DNA of 6,874 nt from Lentisphaeria bacterium UBA1791. Lineage in GTDB: Bacteria > Verrucomicrobiota > Lentisphaeria > Victivallales > Victivallaceae. Location of the stretch: assembly GCA_002314455.1 (NCBI GenBank), contig DCFZ01000026.1:1-6874 (forward strand), written 5' to 3'. Below are positions 6,709 through 6,874 of the stretch, piece by piece. Made by a program: the position numbers and the translations under genes. The notes beneath the pieces are model-generated. The model worked only from the letters and a program-made list of their open reading frames with translations. It was not told the origin of the DNA and did not search any database. Numbering within the stretch: the stretch's first letter is position 1; the number at the start of each line of letters is the position of its first letter.

Positions 6709-6753
6709 TTGTCAGACTGGTCGGACTGGTCGGACTTGTCGGACTTGTCGGAC
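6700..6753. repeat. Tandem array of six 9-bp units (TTGTCGGAC)
   Basis: Six head-to-tail units occupy 6700-6753. Units 1, 5 and 6 are exact TTGTCGGAC; unit 2 is TTGTCAGAC; units 3 and 4 are TGGTCGGAC. The array starts inside direct repeat A and ends before TAAACC. Read on the minus strand the unit is GTCCGACAA. It is directly visible; function is unknown. Confidence 0.93.
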
Positions 6754-6778
6754 TAAACCAACGTGGGTATAGGCAAAT

Positions 6779-6822
6779 GGTGGTCTCGCGGCGGCGCCGC
6801 GAGATGGGCGTCTTTGTCAGAC
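6779..6822. repeat. 44-bp direct repeat, copy B, with GC-rich hairpin
   Basis: Second copy of the element at 6665. Its hairpin arms are 6785-6792 and 6796-6803, extended to 9 bp by a T-A pair (6784/6804). Here only one 9-bp unit follows (TTGTCAGAC, 6814-6822), and it runs into AA so that TTGTC-A-GACAA (6814-6824) is itself a small palindrome. The copy thus keeps the hairpin and linker but lacks the expanded array. Confidence 0.9.
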
Positions 6823-6874
6823 AATCAACGGCATATTTTCCCCTGCTATTCACCTTATGCAGTCGGGGCGGGCG

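Larger units (their letters stand above)
6637..6874. other. Non-coding right edge with composite repeats, upstream of the MATE gene
   Basis: These 238 bases hold the repeat elements listed separately and no convincing gene. No good promoter for the MATE gene is visible. The nearest match on the minus strand is TTGTTT, 16 nt, then TATGTT directly before the ATG, which would put the transcription start inside the coding sequence. The MATE promoter may therefore be unusual or lie beyond the window. Confidence 0.6.

Noticed and set aside
6671..6803. CRISPR array
   Set aside because: There are only two long copies with a 70-bp interval that itself is a 9-bp tandem array; no regular repeat-spacer pattern and no cas genes.
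6650..6853. 67-codon minus-strand frame through the repeats as a real gene
   Set aside because: It has no usable ribosome site, consists largely of repeat sequence and is explained by repeat lengths divisible by three. It is kept as a finding because of that phase, not as a gene.

Overview
The window is a compact, G+C-rich bacterial chromosome segment made mostly of housekeeping and transport genes. I see no phage, CRISPR array, transposase or rRNA/tRNA gene. The taxon cannot be fixed from sequence alone. The Pgi and RsmE variants and the small palindromic and 9-bp repeats at the right edge would fit a PVC-group bacterium (Lentisphaerota/Verrucomicrobiota-like), but that is a low-confidence guess.

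Layout from left to right. Positions 1-127 hold nested inverted repeats and two hairpin-plus-T-tract candidates that would stop a plus-strand transcript entering from outside; a short plus-strand open frame may be the tail of an unseen gene. A minus-strand operon follows, transcribed yebC (2381-3133), then pgi (826-2370), then rsmE (128-829). Its genes are separated by 10 nt and then overlap by 4 nt. A divergent intergenic region (3134-3294) carries two facing sigma70-type promoters, one for yebC-pgi-rsmE and one with a near-consensus TTGACA-N17-TATATT for the plus-strand pair. That pair is a short-form CstA transporter (3295-4776) and, 14 nt later, an unrecognised 137-residue single-pass membrane protein (4791-5204). 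Facing them, with only 7 nt between the stop codons, is a minus-strand MATE-family exporter (5212-6636). The right end (6637-6874) is non-coding in my reading and holds a composite repeat: two 44-bp direct repeats, each built round an 8-bp GC-rich hairpin, separated by an array of six 9-bp units.

Functionally, the minus operon joins a ribosome-associated factor (YebC), a central glycolytic enzyme (Pgi) and a 16S rRNA methyltransferase (RsmE): a growth and translation set. The plus operon probably imports pyruvate or peptides under carbon limitation, with the small membrane protein as a possible accessory subunit. The MATE pump stands alone. The least explained items are the composite repeat at the right edge, the structured left edge, and the orphan membrane protein behind cstA.
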